Made by a program: the position numbers and the translations under genes
In this document: positions 8,249 through 17,274 of the stretch, in pieces
How positions within the stretch are numbered: the first letter of the stretch is position 1
Layout: the number at the start of each line of letters is the position of its first letter
Notes under the pieces: model-generated
Seen by the model: only the letters and a program-made list of their open reading frames with translations
The model's database searches: none
What the model was told of the DNA's origin: nothing
Origin: Bacteroides sedimenti
GTDB lineage: Bacteria; Bacteroidota; Bacteroidia; Bacteroidales; Bacteroidaceae
NCBI RefSeq assembly: GCF_040365225.1
Contig: NZ_AP028055.1
Coordinates: forward strand, 3,038,001-3,102,000
Reading direction: 5' to 3'
DNA length: 64,000 bases

Positions 8249-10975
8249 TCAGAACAATTTCATCTGTCCTGTGATCTCGTCAATAATGTCGTTCTCACTC
8301 TTCTCACTGTCCGGATCCATATTTTCTACTTCCGTCTGTTCTTCTTCTATTTCTTCGCTTTCGCGTTCAGGGAATCGGGTTGGCTCCAGCTCATTAATAG
8401 CCTCAATAGTAAATGTACTTATTCGCTTACCTTTTGCCTTGAACCCTTTAACACTGATAAATTCATCCGCATCAATGATCAGAGTTTCACGGAAATTGTC
8501 ATTCCCTCCGAAAATAACCTCCAGTCGTGGATAGTATTCGTCAGTAAGTAGTATCAGTTTATTATCCTTGTTTTCGCCCAAGTAATTCTGTTTACGGTTA
8601 GATGCCTCAAAACAGAAGCGTTTCAGGTATGGATAATTTTGCTGATCGGCATCATAAAGTGCTGCCGACCATACTTTGTTGGGATCGTACTTTTCAACGA
8701 TGCTCACATTGTCTTCGTAATGGTTGCTCAGGTCAAAGTTTGTTGTATAGAACTCTCCGTTATTCAGTACCACCAGTATACTGTCTTCACTTTGAAACTC
8801 TCCCAGAAATTCACCACGTCCGTCATAATTAAGTCGCAATACATCACGGTCAAACCATACTTTGCGCCCCCCAAGCGTAGATCCTCCTTTTTGTTTCAAA
8901 CTAATTTTGTGAACATCATTTTTGGTCAGAATGTTCCCCATAGACTGACGTCCTTTGATTGCAATTTCACTAAAATCTTTTTCAAAGATAATCTTGCGAA
9001 TTCGTGGGTTGGGTTTCAGTGTAACCTTGATTACTTCGGCTTCACCGTTAGGATTTGCTGTAAAGTAAACAATGCGCGATCCCGGAGTACCTTGTGTTAC
9101 ATCGTATTCTTTATCGCGGGTCATGGCGGTTACGTTAAATCGCTTGATGTAATGGAATCCATCTTTCCCATCACGATATATAACGTTATAGATAGTTCGC
9201 TTATCATTCTTTTTAAAGATGTTCACATACAGTATGTTTTTGCCCACAAACATCTTATCGGCCACGCGTACTATCTTGTATTTTCCGTCACGATAGAATA
9301 TTATCACATCATCAATATCCGAACAGTTGGCTATATATTCGTCTTTTTTCAGTGATGTTCCAATAAATCCTTCCTCACGGTTTATATATAGTTTTTCGTT
9401 AGCTTCCACCACTTTTGCCGCCACGATAGTGTCAAAATTGCGGATTTCGGTAAGACGAGGAAATTTTTTACCATATTTATTCTTTAACATGGTGAACCAA
9501 TCTACTGTGAATTCCACAATATTAGCCAGATGGCGGTCTATCTCCTCTATTTCACTCTTCATGCGTGCAATCTGTTCCTCCGCTTTGTCAGAGTTGAATT
9601 TCAGGATCCTACCCATTTTTATTTCCATCAGCTTGAGGATATCTTCTTTGGTTACTTCACGTACAAAAAGAGGGTAGTAAGGTGTTAGCCGGGTATCAAT
9701 ATGTTCGCAAGCTTCATCCATAGACTTTGCTTGTTCAAACTCTTTGTCTTTATAGATTCGTTCTTCAATAAAAATCTTCTCCAAAGAAGAAAAGTGGAGG
9801 CTTTCCAGCAACTCTCCTTTTTGGATAAGCAACTCTTGCCGTAAAAGGCTCAATGTATTATCTACCGATTTTTTCAACACATCACTAACCTTAAGGAAGT
9901 GTGGTTTATGCTCGTCTATAACACAGCAGTTTGGTGAAATGCTGATTTCACAATCGGTAAAGGCATAAAGAGCGTCGATAGTTTTGTCTGAAGAGACTCC
10001 AGGTGCCAGGTGAACAAGAATTTCCACCTCAGCAGCCGTGTTGTCATCTACTTTCCGTATTTTGATTTTCCCTTTTTCAACTGCCTTCAGAATTGATTCG
10101 ATTACAGATGTAGTGTTTTTACCATATGGTATTTCTGTAATTACCAGTGTCTTGTTATCTAACTTGGTAATTTTGGAACGTACTTTTACTGAACCTCCGC
10201 GTTCTCCGTCGTTATACCGGGATACGTCTATTGATCCACCGGTCTGGAAGTCAGGATAGAGCTGAAATTCTTCTCCGTGTAGGTAAGAGATAGAGGCATC
10301 GCATAGCTCATTAAAATTATGCGGTAATATTTTAGAAGAGAGTCCCACGGCAATACCTTCCACGCCCTGTGCCAACAGCAGCGGAAATTTTACCGGAAGA
10401 GTGATAGGCTCCTTATTACGACCGTCGTATGAGAGTTTCCAGTCTGTAGTTTTTGGATTGAAAACCACATCGAGGGCAAACTTAGAAAGACGTGCTTCAA
10501 TGTAACGAGGAGCTGCTGCACCATCACCGGTAAGTATATTACCCCAGTTTCCCTGGCAGTCAACAAGCAGATCCTTCTGTCCCAGTTGTACCAATGCATC
10601 TCCGATAGAAGCATCCCCATGAGGGTGAAACTGCATAGTGTGACCTACAATATTTGCCACTTTGTTATAACGTCCGTCGTCCAACCGCTTCATTGAATGA
10701 AGGATGCGTCGTTGAACCGGTTTAAATCCATCGTTAATGTGAGGTACGGCACGTTCCAGAATTACATAGGATGCGTAATCCAGAAACCAATTCTGATACA
10801 TGCCCGATAGTTGGTGCTTGATGCTTTCATCGGAATTTCCGGCCGGTTTATAATCAGAGTGGTCGTTGCTTTCTGCCAATTCATCTTCAGTGGTTTGTCC
10901 TTCTGCGATTTGATCTTCAGAAGAAAAAAACTCATCATCATTCAATTCGTTTTGGTCGATTGTGTCGTTGCTCAT
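8249..10975 (-). CDS. parC: DNA topoisomerase IV / gyrase subunit A
   Basis: The protein has 908 residues. An acidic N-terminal extension covers about residues 1-50. The breakage-reunion domain follows, with QRRILHSM, HPHGDASIG and the active-site tyrosine in APRYIEARL (Tyr158). A coiled-coil/tower region lies around 400-520 and C-terminal beta-pinwheel repeats run to about 860. The C-terminus is acidic. The enzyme cuts and religates DNA as the A subunit of a type IIA topoisomerase. The diverged C-terminal domain and length fit the second A-type subunit of Bacteroides (topoisomerase IV) rather than gyrase, but parE is not in the window to confirm it. The residue aligned with E. coli ParC Ser80 is alanine here. 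Confidence 0.9.
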   Translation of the reverse strand: MSNDTIDQNELNDDEFFSSEDQIAEGQTTEDELAESNDHSDYKPAGNSDESIKHQLSGMYQNWFLDYASYVILERAVPHINDGFKPVQRRILHSMKRLDDGRYNKVANIVGHTMQFHPHGDASIGDALVQLGQKDLLVDCQGNWGNILTGDGAAAPRYIEARLSKFALDVVFNPKTTDWKLSYDGRNKEPITLPVKFPLLLAQGVEGIAVGLSSKILPHNFNELCDASISYLHGEEFQLYPDFQTGGSIDVSRYNDGERGGSVKVRSKITKLDNKTLVITEIPYGKNTTSVIESILKAVEKGKIKIRKVDDNTAAEVEILVHLAPGVSSDKTIDALYAFTDCEISISPNCCVIDEHKPHFLKVSDVLKKSVDNTLSLLRQELLIQKGELLESLHFSSLEKIFIEERIYKDKEFEQAKSMDEACEHIDTRLTPYYPLFVREVTKEDILKLMEIKMGRILKFNSDKAEEQIARMKSEIEEIDRHLANIVEFTVDWFTMLKNKYGKKFPRLTEIRNFDTIVAAKVVEANEKLYINREEGFIGTSLKKDEYIANCSDIDDVIIFYRDGKYKIVRVADKMFVGKNILYVNIFKKNDKRTIYNVIYRDGKDGFHYIKRFNVTAMTRDKEYDVTQGTPGSRIVYFTANPNGEAEVIKVTLKPNPRIRKIIFEKDFSEIAIKGRQSMGNILTKNDVHKISLKQKGGSTLGGRKVWFDRDVLRLNYDGRGEFLGEFQSEDSILVVLNNGEFYTTNFDLSNHYEDNVSIVEKYDPNKVWSAALYDADQQNYPYLKRFCFEASNRKQNYLGENKDNKLILLTDEYYPRLEVIFGGNDNFRETLIIDADEFISVKGFKAKGKRISTFTIEAINELEPTRFPERESEEIEEEQTEVENMDPDSEKSENDIIDEITGQMKLF

Positions 10976-11137
10976 AAATATTCTTTTCCCCTTTTTCTAT
11001 CTTGTTTTAACAACAAATTAAGTTTTTTACACCTATATAGGATGATGTCAAGGCAAAAATACGAATTAAATTGAAAAAAATCATTTACTTTGCACTTTAT
11101 TTCTAATGAACTAGCTTACAAGTAAAATAAGAAGTAT

Positions 11138-12679
11138 ATGGCACAAGAAGATGTTTTTAAGAAAATAGTATCGCACTGTAAAGAGTATGGGTATGTATTT
11201 CCTTCCAGCGATATTTATGATGGGTTAGGGGCTGTGTATGATTACGGCCAAATGGGAGTTGAGTTAAAGAATAATATCAAAAAATACTGGTGGGACAGCA
11301 TGGTGTTGCTGCACGAAAATATCGTGGGTATTGACTCGGCTATCTTTATGCACCCCACTATTTGGAAGGCTTCCGGTCATGTGGATGCTTTTAATGATCC
11401 GTTGATTGACAACAAGGATTCTAAAAAACGTTATCGTGCCGATGTGCTGATTGAAGACCAATTGGCTAAGTATGATGAGAAAATTAACAAAGAAGTCGAA
11501 AAAGCGCGGAAAAGATTCGGAGAATCGTTTGATGAAGCGCAGTTCCGTGCTACCAATGGCCGTGTTCTTGAAAATCAGAACAAGCGTGATGCTTTGCACG
11601 AAAGATTTGCTAAAGCATTGAATGATGGAAATCTTGAAGAGCTACGTCAGATTATTCTTGATGAAGAGATTGTTTGCCCTATTTCAGGAACAAGAAATTG
11701 GACAGAAGTGCGTCAGTTCAACCTAATGTTCTCAACAGAAATGGGTTCAACCAGCGATGGTGCTATGAAAGTATACCTTCGTCCGGAAACGGCTCAGGGT
11801 ATTTTTGTGAATTACCTTAATGTGCAGAAAACCGGCCGCATGAAGATTCCTTTCGGTATTGCTCAGATTGGTAAGGCATTCCGTAATGAGATTGTGGCTC
11901 GTCAGTTCATTTTCCGTATGCGTGAGTTCGAACAGATGGAAATGCAGTTCTTTGTTCGTCCGGGCGAGGAGTTGACTTGGTTCCAAAGCTGGAAAGAACA
12001 ACGTTTGAAATGGCACAAAGCTCTTGGTCTAGGTGATACAAAATATCGTTATCACGATCATGATAAGTTGGCACACTATGCAAATGCGGCAACTGATATT
12101 GAATTTGAAATGCCATTCGGCTTTAAGGAGGTTGAGGGTATTCACTCTCGTACCGACTTTGACCTTAGCCAACATGAAAAATATTGTGGAAAGAACATCA
12201 AGTATTTCGATCCGGAACTGAACGAATCATATACTCCGTATGTTGTTGAAACTTCAATCGGTGTTGACCGTATGTTCCTTAGCATAGTATGCTCTTCTTA
12301 TTGCGAAGAGAAACTTGAAAATGGCGAAACACGAGTAGTCTTGAGACTGCCTGCTGCTCTTGCTCCGGTGAAACTGGCCGTAATGCCGTTGGTTAAGAAA
12401 GATGGCCTTCCTGAAAAGGCACGTGAAATTATCAATCAACTGAAGTTCCAGTTTAACTGTCAGTACGATGAAAAAGACTCTATTGGTAAACGCTATCGTC
12501 GTCAGGATGCTATTGGTACTCCTTACTGTGTGACCGTGGACCATCAAACGCTGGAAGACAACTGTGTAACCATTCGTCACCGTGACAGCATGGAACAGGA
12601 ACGCGTCTCTATATCTGAATTAAGCAATATCATTGCAGATAAAGTTAGCATTACTAGTCTGCTCAAGAAGCTGATTTAA
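11138..12679 (+). CDS. glyS: Glycyl-tRNA synthetase (dimeric type)
   Basis: This 513-residue class II synthetase is of the single-chain alpha2 (eukaryote/archaeal-like) type. The N-terminal motif is YGYVFPSSDIYDGLGAVYDYG. Motif 2 is FRNEI...FRMREFEQMEMQFF (about residues 248-272), motif 3 is GVDRMFLS, and a C-terminal anticodon-binding domain starts at APVKLAVMPL (about 409). It charges tRNA-Gly in the cytosol. An insertion rich in charged residues at about 105-170 is typical of the family. It is divergent from the topoisomerase gene; the FKBP lipoprotein gene follows after 13 bp and is probably co-transcribed. Confidence 0.96.
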   Translation: MAQEDVFKKIVSHCKEYGYVFPSSDIYDGLGAVYDYGQMGVELKNNIKKYWWDSMVLLHENIVGIDSAIFMHPTIWKASGHVDAFNDPLIDNKDSKKRYRADVLIEDQLAKYDEKINKEVEKARKRFGESFDEAQFRATNGRVLENQNKRDALHERFAKALNDGNLEELRQIILDEEIVCPISGTRNWTEVRQFNLMFSTEMGSTSDGAMKVYLRPETAQGIFVNYLNVQKTGRMKIPFGIAQIGKAFRNEIVARQFIFRMREFEQMEMQFFVRPGEELTWFQSWKEQRLKWHKALGLGDTKYRYHDHDKLAHYANAATDIEFEMPFGFKEVEGIHSRTDFDLSQHEKYCGKNIKYFDPELNESYTPYVVETSIGVDRMFLSIVCSSYCEEKLENGETRVVLRLPAALAPVKLAVMPLVKKDGLPEKAREIINQLKFQFNCQYDEKDSIGKRYRRQDAIGTPYCVTVDHQTLEDNCVTIRHRDSMEQERVSISELSNIIADKVSITSLLKKLI

Positions 12680-12692
12680 ACTCATAAATAGT

Positions 12693-13250
12693 ATGAATAA
12701 AAAGATATTTCTATTGCCGGCATTACTACTGATGCTTTTTGCTTTTTTCTCATGTAATGAGACCAACGGAGTTGATGAGTATGCTAACTGGCAAAACCGT
12801 AATCAAACCTTTATTGATTCGCTGCAAAATGTGATTGACACCAAATCGAACCCTAATCTTTTTGTGGTACCTTTGATGAGTACTACAAAATACAAAATCT
12901 ACGCTGAGAAGGTTGCGGGGTACAATGAAATTGGCAGTCGTCCTTTGGATACGGATACTGTGCAGGTTTATTATAGAGGTAAGCTGATTAACGGTGAGGT
13001 TTTTGATCAGTGTTTTACGGGTGTGAATCCCAGTCCGGAATTCGATGTACCGTTTAAAACGGTTGTTGGATCTGGTGTGATTACCGGCTGGACTGAAGTG
13101 CTTCGCCAGATGAAGAAAGGAGAACGTTGGATTGTTTATATTCCTCATCAGCTGGCTTATGGTACTGCTGGAAGCGGAAAAATCCTTGGGTATTCGACAC
13201 TTATTTTTGATATGAACCTAGTTAATATCTGGAGCCCGAAAGGGAAGTAA
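12693..13250 (+). CDS. FKBP-type peptidyl-prolyl cis-trans isomerase, lipoprotein
   Basis: The protein has 185 residues with a lipoprotein signal ending LFAFFSC (Cys21). An FKBP domain covers about 85-180: VQVYYRGKLINGEVFDQC, then VITGWTEVLRQMKKGERW and the IPHQLAYGTAGSG flap. This is the prolyl isomerase fold that catalyses cis-trans isomerisation of X-Pro bonds in exported proteins. It is placed 13 bp after the glycyl-tRNA synthetase gene and ends at a strong terminator. Confidence 0.92.
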   Translation: MNKKIFLLPALLLMLFAFFSCNETNGVDEYANWQNRNQTFIDSLQNVIDTKSNPNLFVVPLMSTTKYKIYAEKVAGYNEIGSRPLDTDTVQVYYRGKLINGEVFDQCFTGVNPSPEFDVPFKTVVGSGVITGWTEVLRQMKKGERWIVYIPHQLAYGTAGSGKILGYSTLIFDMNLVNIWSPKGK

Positions 13251-13271
13251 AATCAGCTTTGATAAGATAAA

Positions 13272-13316
13272 AGAAAAAGGGGTTGTCCAAGATACTGGAT
13301 CAACCCCCTTTTTTAT
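13272..13316. terminator. Bidirectional terminator after glyS-FKBP
   Basis: AAAAGGGGTTGTCC (from 13276) pairs with GGATCAACCCCCTTTT over a short loop. The stem has T-runs on one side and A-runs on the other, so it may work in both directions. The remaining bases to 13484 show no gene. Confidence 0.85.
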
Positions 13317-13484
13317 CTTTTTTTTCGGGTTTATCGAAGGTCATTTTCAAATGTTCAACTTTCAGAGACTCAATTTTACTTTTTGAAAAGTGTCGATTTT
13401 ATTTAATCTAACCTAATCTGAACACAAGACAAAGTAAGCACTCAGCTTAACTTTTGTTCTTAAATGGATTAAATATACTGATTG

Positions 13485-15020
13485 TTACTGAGAGACTGAG
13501 TTATTTAAAAGAAGCATCTCCTCAATATGTTCTCTTGTATTGCACAAACGAGGTACTTTATGTTGGCCTCCCAGCTTTCCCTTCTCCTTGAGCCAGTCGT
13601 GAAACAGGTTTTTTCGGGCAATAATTACTTCCAACGGTTGTAATGCAATCTCTTTATACCGCTTGGCTTCGTAATCGGAATTTAGCTCTTTGAGAGAAGT
13701 ATCCAATATTGTTGCAAAGTGTTCTACTGAATCGGGCATCCGGGCAAATTCAATCAACCATTGGTGTCTGCATTTGGCATTCTTATCCATAAAAACAGGA
13801 GCAGCTGAATATTCACTGACCTGTGCGCCGGTAGCTGCACATGCTTTTGCCAGCCCTTTTTCAGCATTATCAACGATTAGTTCCTCACCGAATGCGTTTA
13901 TAAAGTGCTTTGTTCTTCCGGTAATGACAAATTTATAAGGATTCCTAGATGTGAATTTGATGGTATCTCCAATTAGATATCGCCATAAACCGCAGGAAGT
14001 GCTTATAACCATTGCATAATTCTTCTGCAACTCCACGTCGGCCAGACAAACAGTTTCCGGCTTTTCTTTTCCTAGTTCGTCCATACTGATGAACTCATAA
14101 AAGATTCCATAGTCTATCATCAGCATCATCGAAGGATCTGAAAGGTCGTTCTGAATCCCGAAGAACCCTTCCGAAGCGTTGTAGGTCTCAACATAGTGCA
14201 TCTTATCCGAAGTGATGAGCTGGTTGTATTGTTCGCGGTAGGGGGTAAAGCTTACACCTCCATGGAAAAACACTTCCAGATTTGGCCATACCTCCTCCAG
14301 TTTCTGCTTACCAGTAATTTCAAGCACCCTTTTTATAAGTACCAGGAACCAGGAGGGAACCCCGGACAAGCTGGTAACATTTTGATGTATTGTATCTTGT
14401 GCTATTCGTTCAATCTTGCTTTCCCATTCGCTCATCAATGCAACTTCTTTGTTGGGGACGCGTATTAGATTAACCAGAGGGTTGATGTTCTGTATTAATA
14501 TGGCAGATAAATCTCCTACCAGACTATGTTTTGAATTCAGGCCAGGGCTATGGCTTCCTCCCAGAATTAATCCTTTTCCTGAGAAAAAACGGCTTTCCGG
14601 ATTAATTCGTGAATAAAGAGCAACACAATCTTGTCCGCCTCTGTAATGTATATTCTTCAGAGCTTCTTTGCTGACAGGCAGGAACTTGCTCTTGTCATTT
14701 GTGGTTCCTGACGACTTTGCAAACCAAAGGATTTTTGAAGGCCAAAGCAGATTTTGTTCTCCCTCGCGCAATCTCTTAACATATGGCTTTATTTCTTCGT
14801 AGGTTTGTAATGGAACACGATTTTTAAAATCTTCATAGTTCCTGATGTTATTATAGTCAAATTTATTTCCCCACTCAGTATGACGAGCCTGATGTATTAA
14901 TTCTTCAAGAACCTTACCTTGAATTGATGCGGCTTTAGTATTGTATAAATCGAGCTCTTTAAGACGAGGTATGAATAATTTGTTTATCAGCTTTGTAGTG
15001 TTCATTATAAATTTGATCAA
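13485..15020 (-). CDS. GH3-like acyl-adenylate-forming family protein
   Basis: This 511-residue protein matches the bacterial GH3 auxin-responsive family. It shows the N-terminal block WGNKFDYNNIRNYEDFKNRVP and the adenylate-forming P-loop equivalent FAKSSGTTNDKSKFLP (about 104-119). It also has a HGGVSFTPYREQY stretch, the YNASEGFFG motif (about 279) and the GDTIKF and TGRTKHF motifs of the ANL fold. Plant GH3 enzymes conjugate acyl acids to amino acids; the substrate in Bacteroidota is unknown. An alternative start lies five codons in (MNTTKL). It is expressed opposite to its neighbours. Confidence 0.88.
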   Translation of the reverse strand: MIKFIMNTTKLINKLFIPRLKELDLYNTKAASIQGKVLEELIHQARHTEWGNKFDYNNIRNYEDFKNRVPLQTYEEIKPYVKRLREGEQNLLWPSKILWFAKSSGTTNDKSKFLPVSKEALKNIHYRGGQDCVALYSRINPESRFFSGKGLILGGSHSPGLNSKHSLVGDLSAILIQNINPLVNLIRVPNKEVALMSEWESKIERIAQDTIHQNVTSLSGVPSWFLVLIKRVLEITGKQKLEEVWPNLEVFFHGGVSFTPYREQYNQLITSDKMHYVETYNASEGFFGIQNDLSDPSMMLMIDYGIFYEFISMDELGKEKPETVCLADVELQKNYAMVISTSCGLWRYLIGDTIKFTSRNPYKFVITGRTKHFINAFGEELIVDNAEKGLAKACAATGAQVSEYSAAPVFMDKNAKCRHQWLIEFARMPDSVEHFATILDTSLKELNSDYEAKRYKEIALQPLEVIIARKNLFHDWLKEKGKLGGQHKVPRLCNTREHIEEMLLLNNSVSQ

Positions 15021-15156
15021 ATTCTAGTAATCTAATGCAAAAATAACCTTATTTATTAATAAAAAATATTCATCTCTTTATTTTTTTTGTTGTTTTATAA
15101 AATGCATCTATTTTTTTCTACCTTTACACACAGATCAATATTAAATTAATTAAGGT

Positions 15157-16167
15157 ATGAGAATCGGGATACTGACTTCAGGTGGCGATTGCCCGGGGAT
15201 CAATGCAACCATCAGAGGGGTTTGCAAAACAGCAATGAATTATTATGGAATGGAAGTAGTTGGTATTCACAGCGGTTTTCAAGGCTTGCTGACCAATGAT
15301 GTGGAGTTCTTTACAGAAAAGACGATATCTGGGTTACTCAACCAAGGAGGAACAATTCTGGGAACCTCTCGTGAGAAACCATTTAAAAAGAAAGGAGTCC
15401 CTCCCGGTGTTAATAAACCTGCCATCATGGAGGAGAATATTCACAAACTGGGACTTGACTGTGTGGTATGCATAGGCGGCAACGGTACCCAGAAAACTGC
15501 TTTGAAGATGGCTGCAATGGGACTTAATGTGGTTTCTGTTCCTAAAACTATAGACAACGATATTTGGGGGACCGACTTTTCGTTTGGATTTGACACGGCA
15601 GTTTCAATCGCTACTGATGCCATTGATCGGCTTCATTCCACCGCAAGTTCTCATAAACGAGTAATGGTGATTGAAGTAATGGGACATAAAGCAGGATGGA
15701 TTGCTCTTTATTCAGGTATGGCTGGAGGAGGAGATGTAATATTGATTCCGGAAATAAAATATGATATCAGGAATGTTGGAGAGACAATTATGACGCGCCT
15801 CAAAAAGGGGAAACCTTATTCCATTGTGGTAGTGGCAGAAGGAATTGAAACCGATGGAAATAAAAGAGCTGCGGAGTATATTGCTCATGAAATTGAACGT
15901 GAAACCGGGATTGAATCACGCCAGACGGTTTTGGGATACATTCAGAGAGGAGGATCGCCTACACCTTTTGACAGGAACCTTTCTACCCGTATGGGAGGGC
16001 ATGCCACAGAACTCATTGCAAATGGGCAGTTTGGACGAATGATTACATTGCAGGGTAATGAAATTTCTTCGTTGCCACTGAGTGAAGTTGCTGGAAAGCT
16101 CAAGATGGTAACTGAAGATCACGATTTAGTTGTTCAGGGAAGACACATGGGTGTTTGTTTTGGATGA
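15157..16167 (+). CDS. pfkA: 6-phosphofructokinase, mixed-substrate-type sequence
   Basis: This 336-residue enzyme phosphorylates fructose-6-phosphate in glycolysis. The GILTSGGDCPGINATIR nucleotide loop (3-20), GGNGT (107-111) and PKTIDND (129-135, catalytic Asp133) are visible. A glycine at the position of E. coli Gly104 (Gly110) predicts ATP use, while lysine 130 at the position of Gly124 is usual for PPi enzymes. This Gly/Lys combination is typical of the group III, mixed-substrate clade. Asparagine replaces the Mg-binding Asp in GGDG. It stands alone on the plus strand, convergent with rnc. Confidence 0.93.
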   Translation: MRIGILTSGGDCPGINATIRGVCKTAMNYYGMEVVGIHSGFQGLLTNDVEFFTEKTISGLLNQGGTILGTSREKPFKKKGVPPGVNKPAIMEENIHKLGLDCVVCIGGNGTQKTALKMAAMGLNVVSVPKTIDNDIWGTDFSFGFDTAVSIATDAIDRLHSTASSHKRVMVIEVMGHKAGWIALYSGMAGGGDVILIPEIKYDIRNVGETIMTRLKKGKPYSIVVVAEGIETDGNKRAAEYIAHEIERETGIESRQTVLGYIQRGGSPTPFDRNLSTRMGGHATELIANGQFGRMITLQGNEISSLPLSEVAGKLKMVTEDHDLVVQGRHMGVCFG

Positions 16168-16337
16168 TGTATCAGCTCCATTTTCGGTTGAAAGAAAGAA
16201 GTCGAACTCTTCACGATCATTAAGAATCGTATTCATATATCAAATTCTGGTTACGAGTCTTCTTTCAGCCGGAATTTTTAATTGCTACAAGAGCCTTTGT
16301 AATGTTGCTCACTGCTTAAATAATACCGCGATGGAGC

Positions 16338-17270
16338 CTATACTGACGTTTGATAGGTAGCTATTTCCTTATCTGTGCATTCGGTTGTGTCTTCGTTTCC
16401 GTCAATGTATTCCGTAGTTTCGGAGCTGTTAGAATTCTCACCTATGGGATTGATGCTGGTTGTTTCCTCCGGAGCAGATGCAATCACAGCAGCTTCAACT
16501 CTTTTTTTAGCAGCATCAAAAACTTCATCCAGAAAGTTTGGAGTGGTTTGTACCTTTTTCATTGCCATCTTAGCTGCATTTTGTTGCGATTCTTTTTTAG
16601 AATAACCAATTCCAGTTCCTGCCGAAAGTCCTTCAATCAGAACTTCGGACTGAAAGATAGGATTAGATTCTTTATCCAGAAATTGCTCAATCAGCTCGAA
16701 AGAGACTATTACCTTGTTTTTTTGTGTCCATTCAATCAGTTTGGACTTGAAATTCACCTCCTTGCGCGCTACTTTTTCCAGGTCAATAAATCGTTTGATG
16801 ATCTTCTCTTCCATGAAATATTTGCAGGCTGCATATCCCCGGTCAATATATATTGCACCGATCAATGCTTCGAAGGCATTTCCGCACATATAACTGTTAT
16901 GAGAGGAGGTGCGGGTGGAATATTTAATCAGTTTGTCGAGACCTATTTCGACAGCCAGTTTGTTTAGCGTTTCCCTCTGAACTATTTTTGAACGGGTATT
17001 GGTTAGGAATCCTTCTCTTTTACCTTCAAATTGTTTAAAAACAATATCTGCCACGATGGCATCGAGGATTGCATCGCCAAGGAATTCTAGTCGTTCGTTG
17101 TTAAGCGGACGTCCTTTTTCAGACTTTACAGCAGTTGATTTATGCAACAAGGCCTGTTCGTAAAGGCTGATATTGTGGGGGTAGAAACCCAAAATAGAAT
17201 AAAAACGAGAATAAGACTCTTTGTCCTTGCGGAACAAGAGCCTTATTCTATCTATTTTGTTATTTAGCAC
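16338..17270 (-). CDS. rnc: Ribonuclease III
   Basis: The enzyme cleaves double-stranded RNA in rRNA processing and mRNA decay. The signature NNERLEFLGDAILDAIV holds the metal-binding Glu and Asp, and the second acidic cluster is in NAFEALIGAIYID. A dsRNA-binding domain follows (SKLIEWTQKNK to QQNAAKMAMKKV). I chose a GTG start at 17270, four bases after the fabF stop, giving 310 residues. An ATG at 17327 would add 19 residues encoded inside fabF that do not look like RNase III. Compared with about 225 residues in E. coli, this protein has a roughly 70-residue Ser/Thr/Glu-rich C-terminal tail and an N-terminal extension. Confidence 0.92.
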   Translation of the reverse strand: MLNNKIDRIRLLFRKDKESYSRFYSILGFYPHNISLYEQALLHKSTAVKSEKGRPLNNERLEFLGDAILDAIVADIVFKQFEGKREGFLTNTRSKIVQRETLNKLAVEIGLDKLIKYSTRTSSHNSYMCGNAFEALIGAIYIDRGYAACKYFMEEKIIKRFIDLEKVARKEVNFKSKLIEWTQKNKVIVSFELIEQFLDKESNPIFQSEVLIEGLSAGTGIGYSKKESQQNAAKMAMKKVQTTPNFLDEVFDAAKKRVEAAVIASAPEETTSINPIGENSNSSETTEYIDGNEDTTECTDKEIATYQTSV

Positions 17271-17274
17271 GATT

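Noticed and set aside
8639..9355. 238-codon plus-strand frame opposite parC
   Set aside because: It lies entirely within the well-supported topoisomerase gene and shows no family features.
10600..10640. Quinolone-resistance substitution in the topoisomerase A subunit
   Set aside because: Alanine at the Ser80-equivalent position is probably the normal residue of this lineage; no evidence for a mutation without relatives to compare.
12750..13148. 132-codon minus-strand frame opposite the FKBP gene
   Set aside because: Antisense shadow of a gene with a lipobox and an intact FKBP domain.
16350..16967. 205-codon plus-strand frame opposite rnc
   Set aside because: Antisense shadow of a clear RNase III gene.
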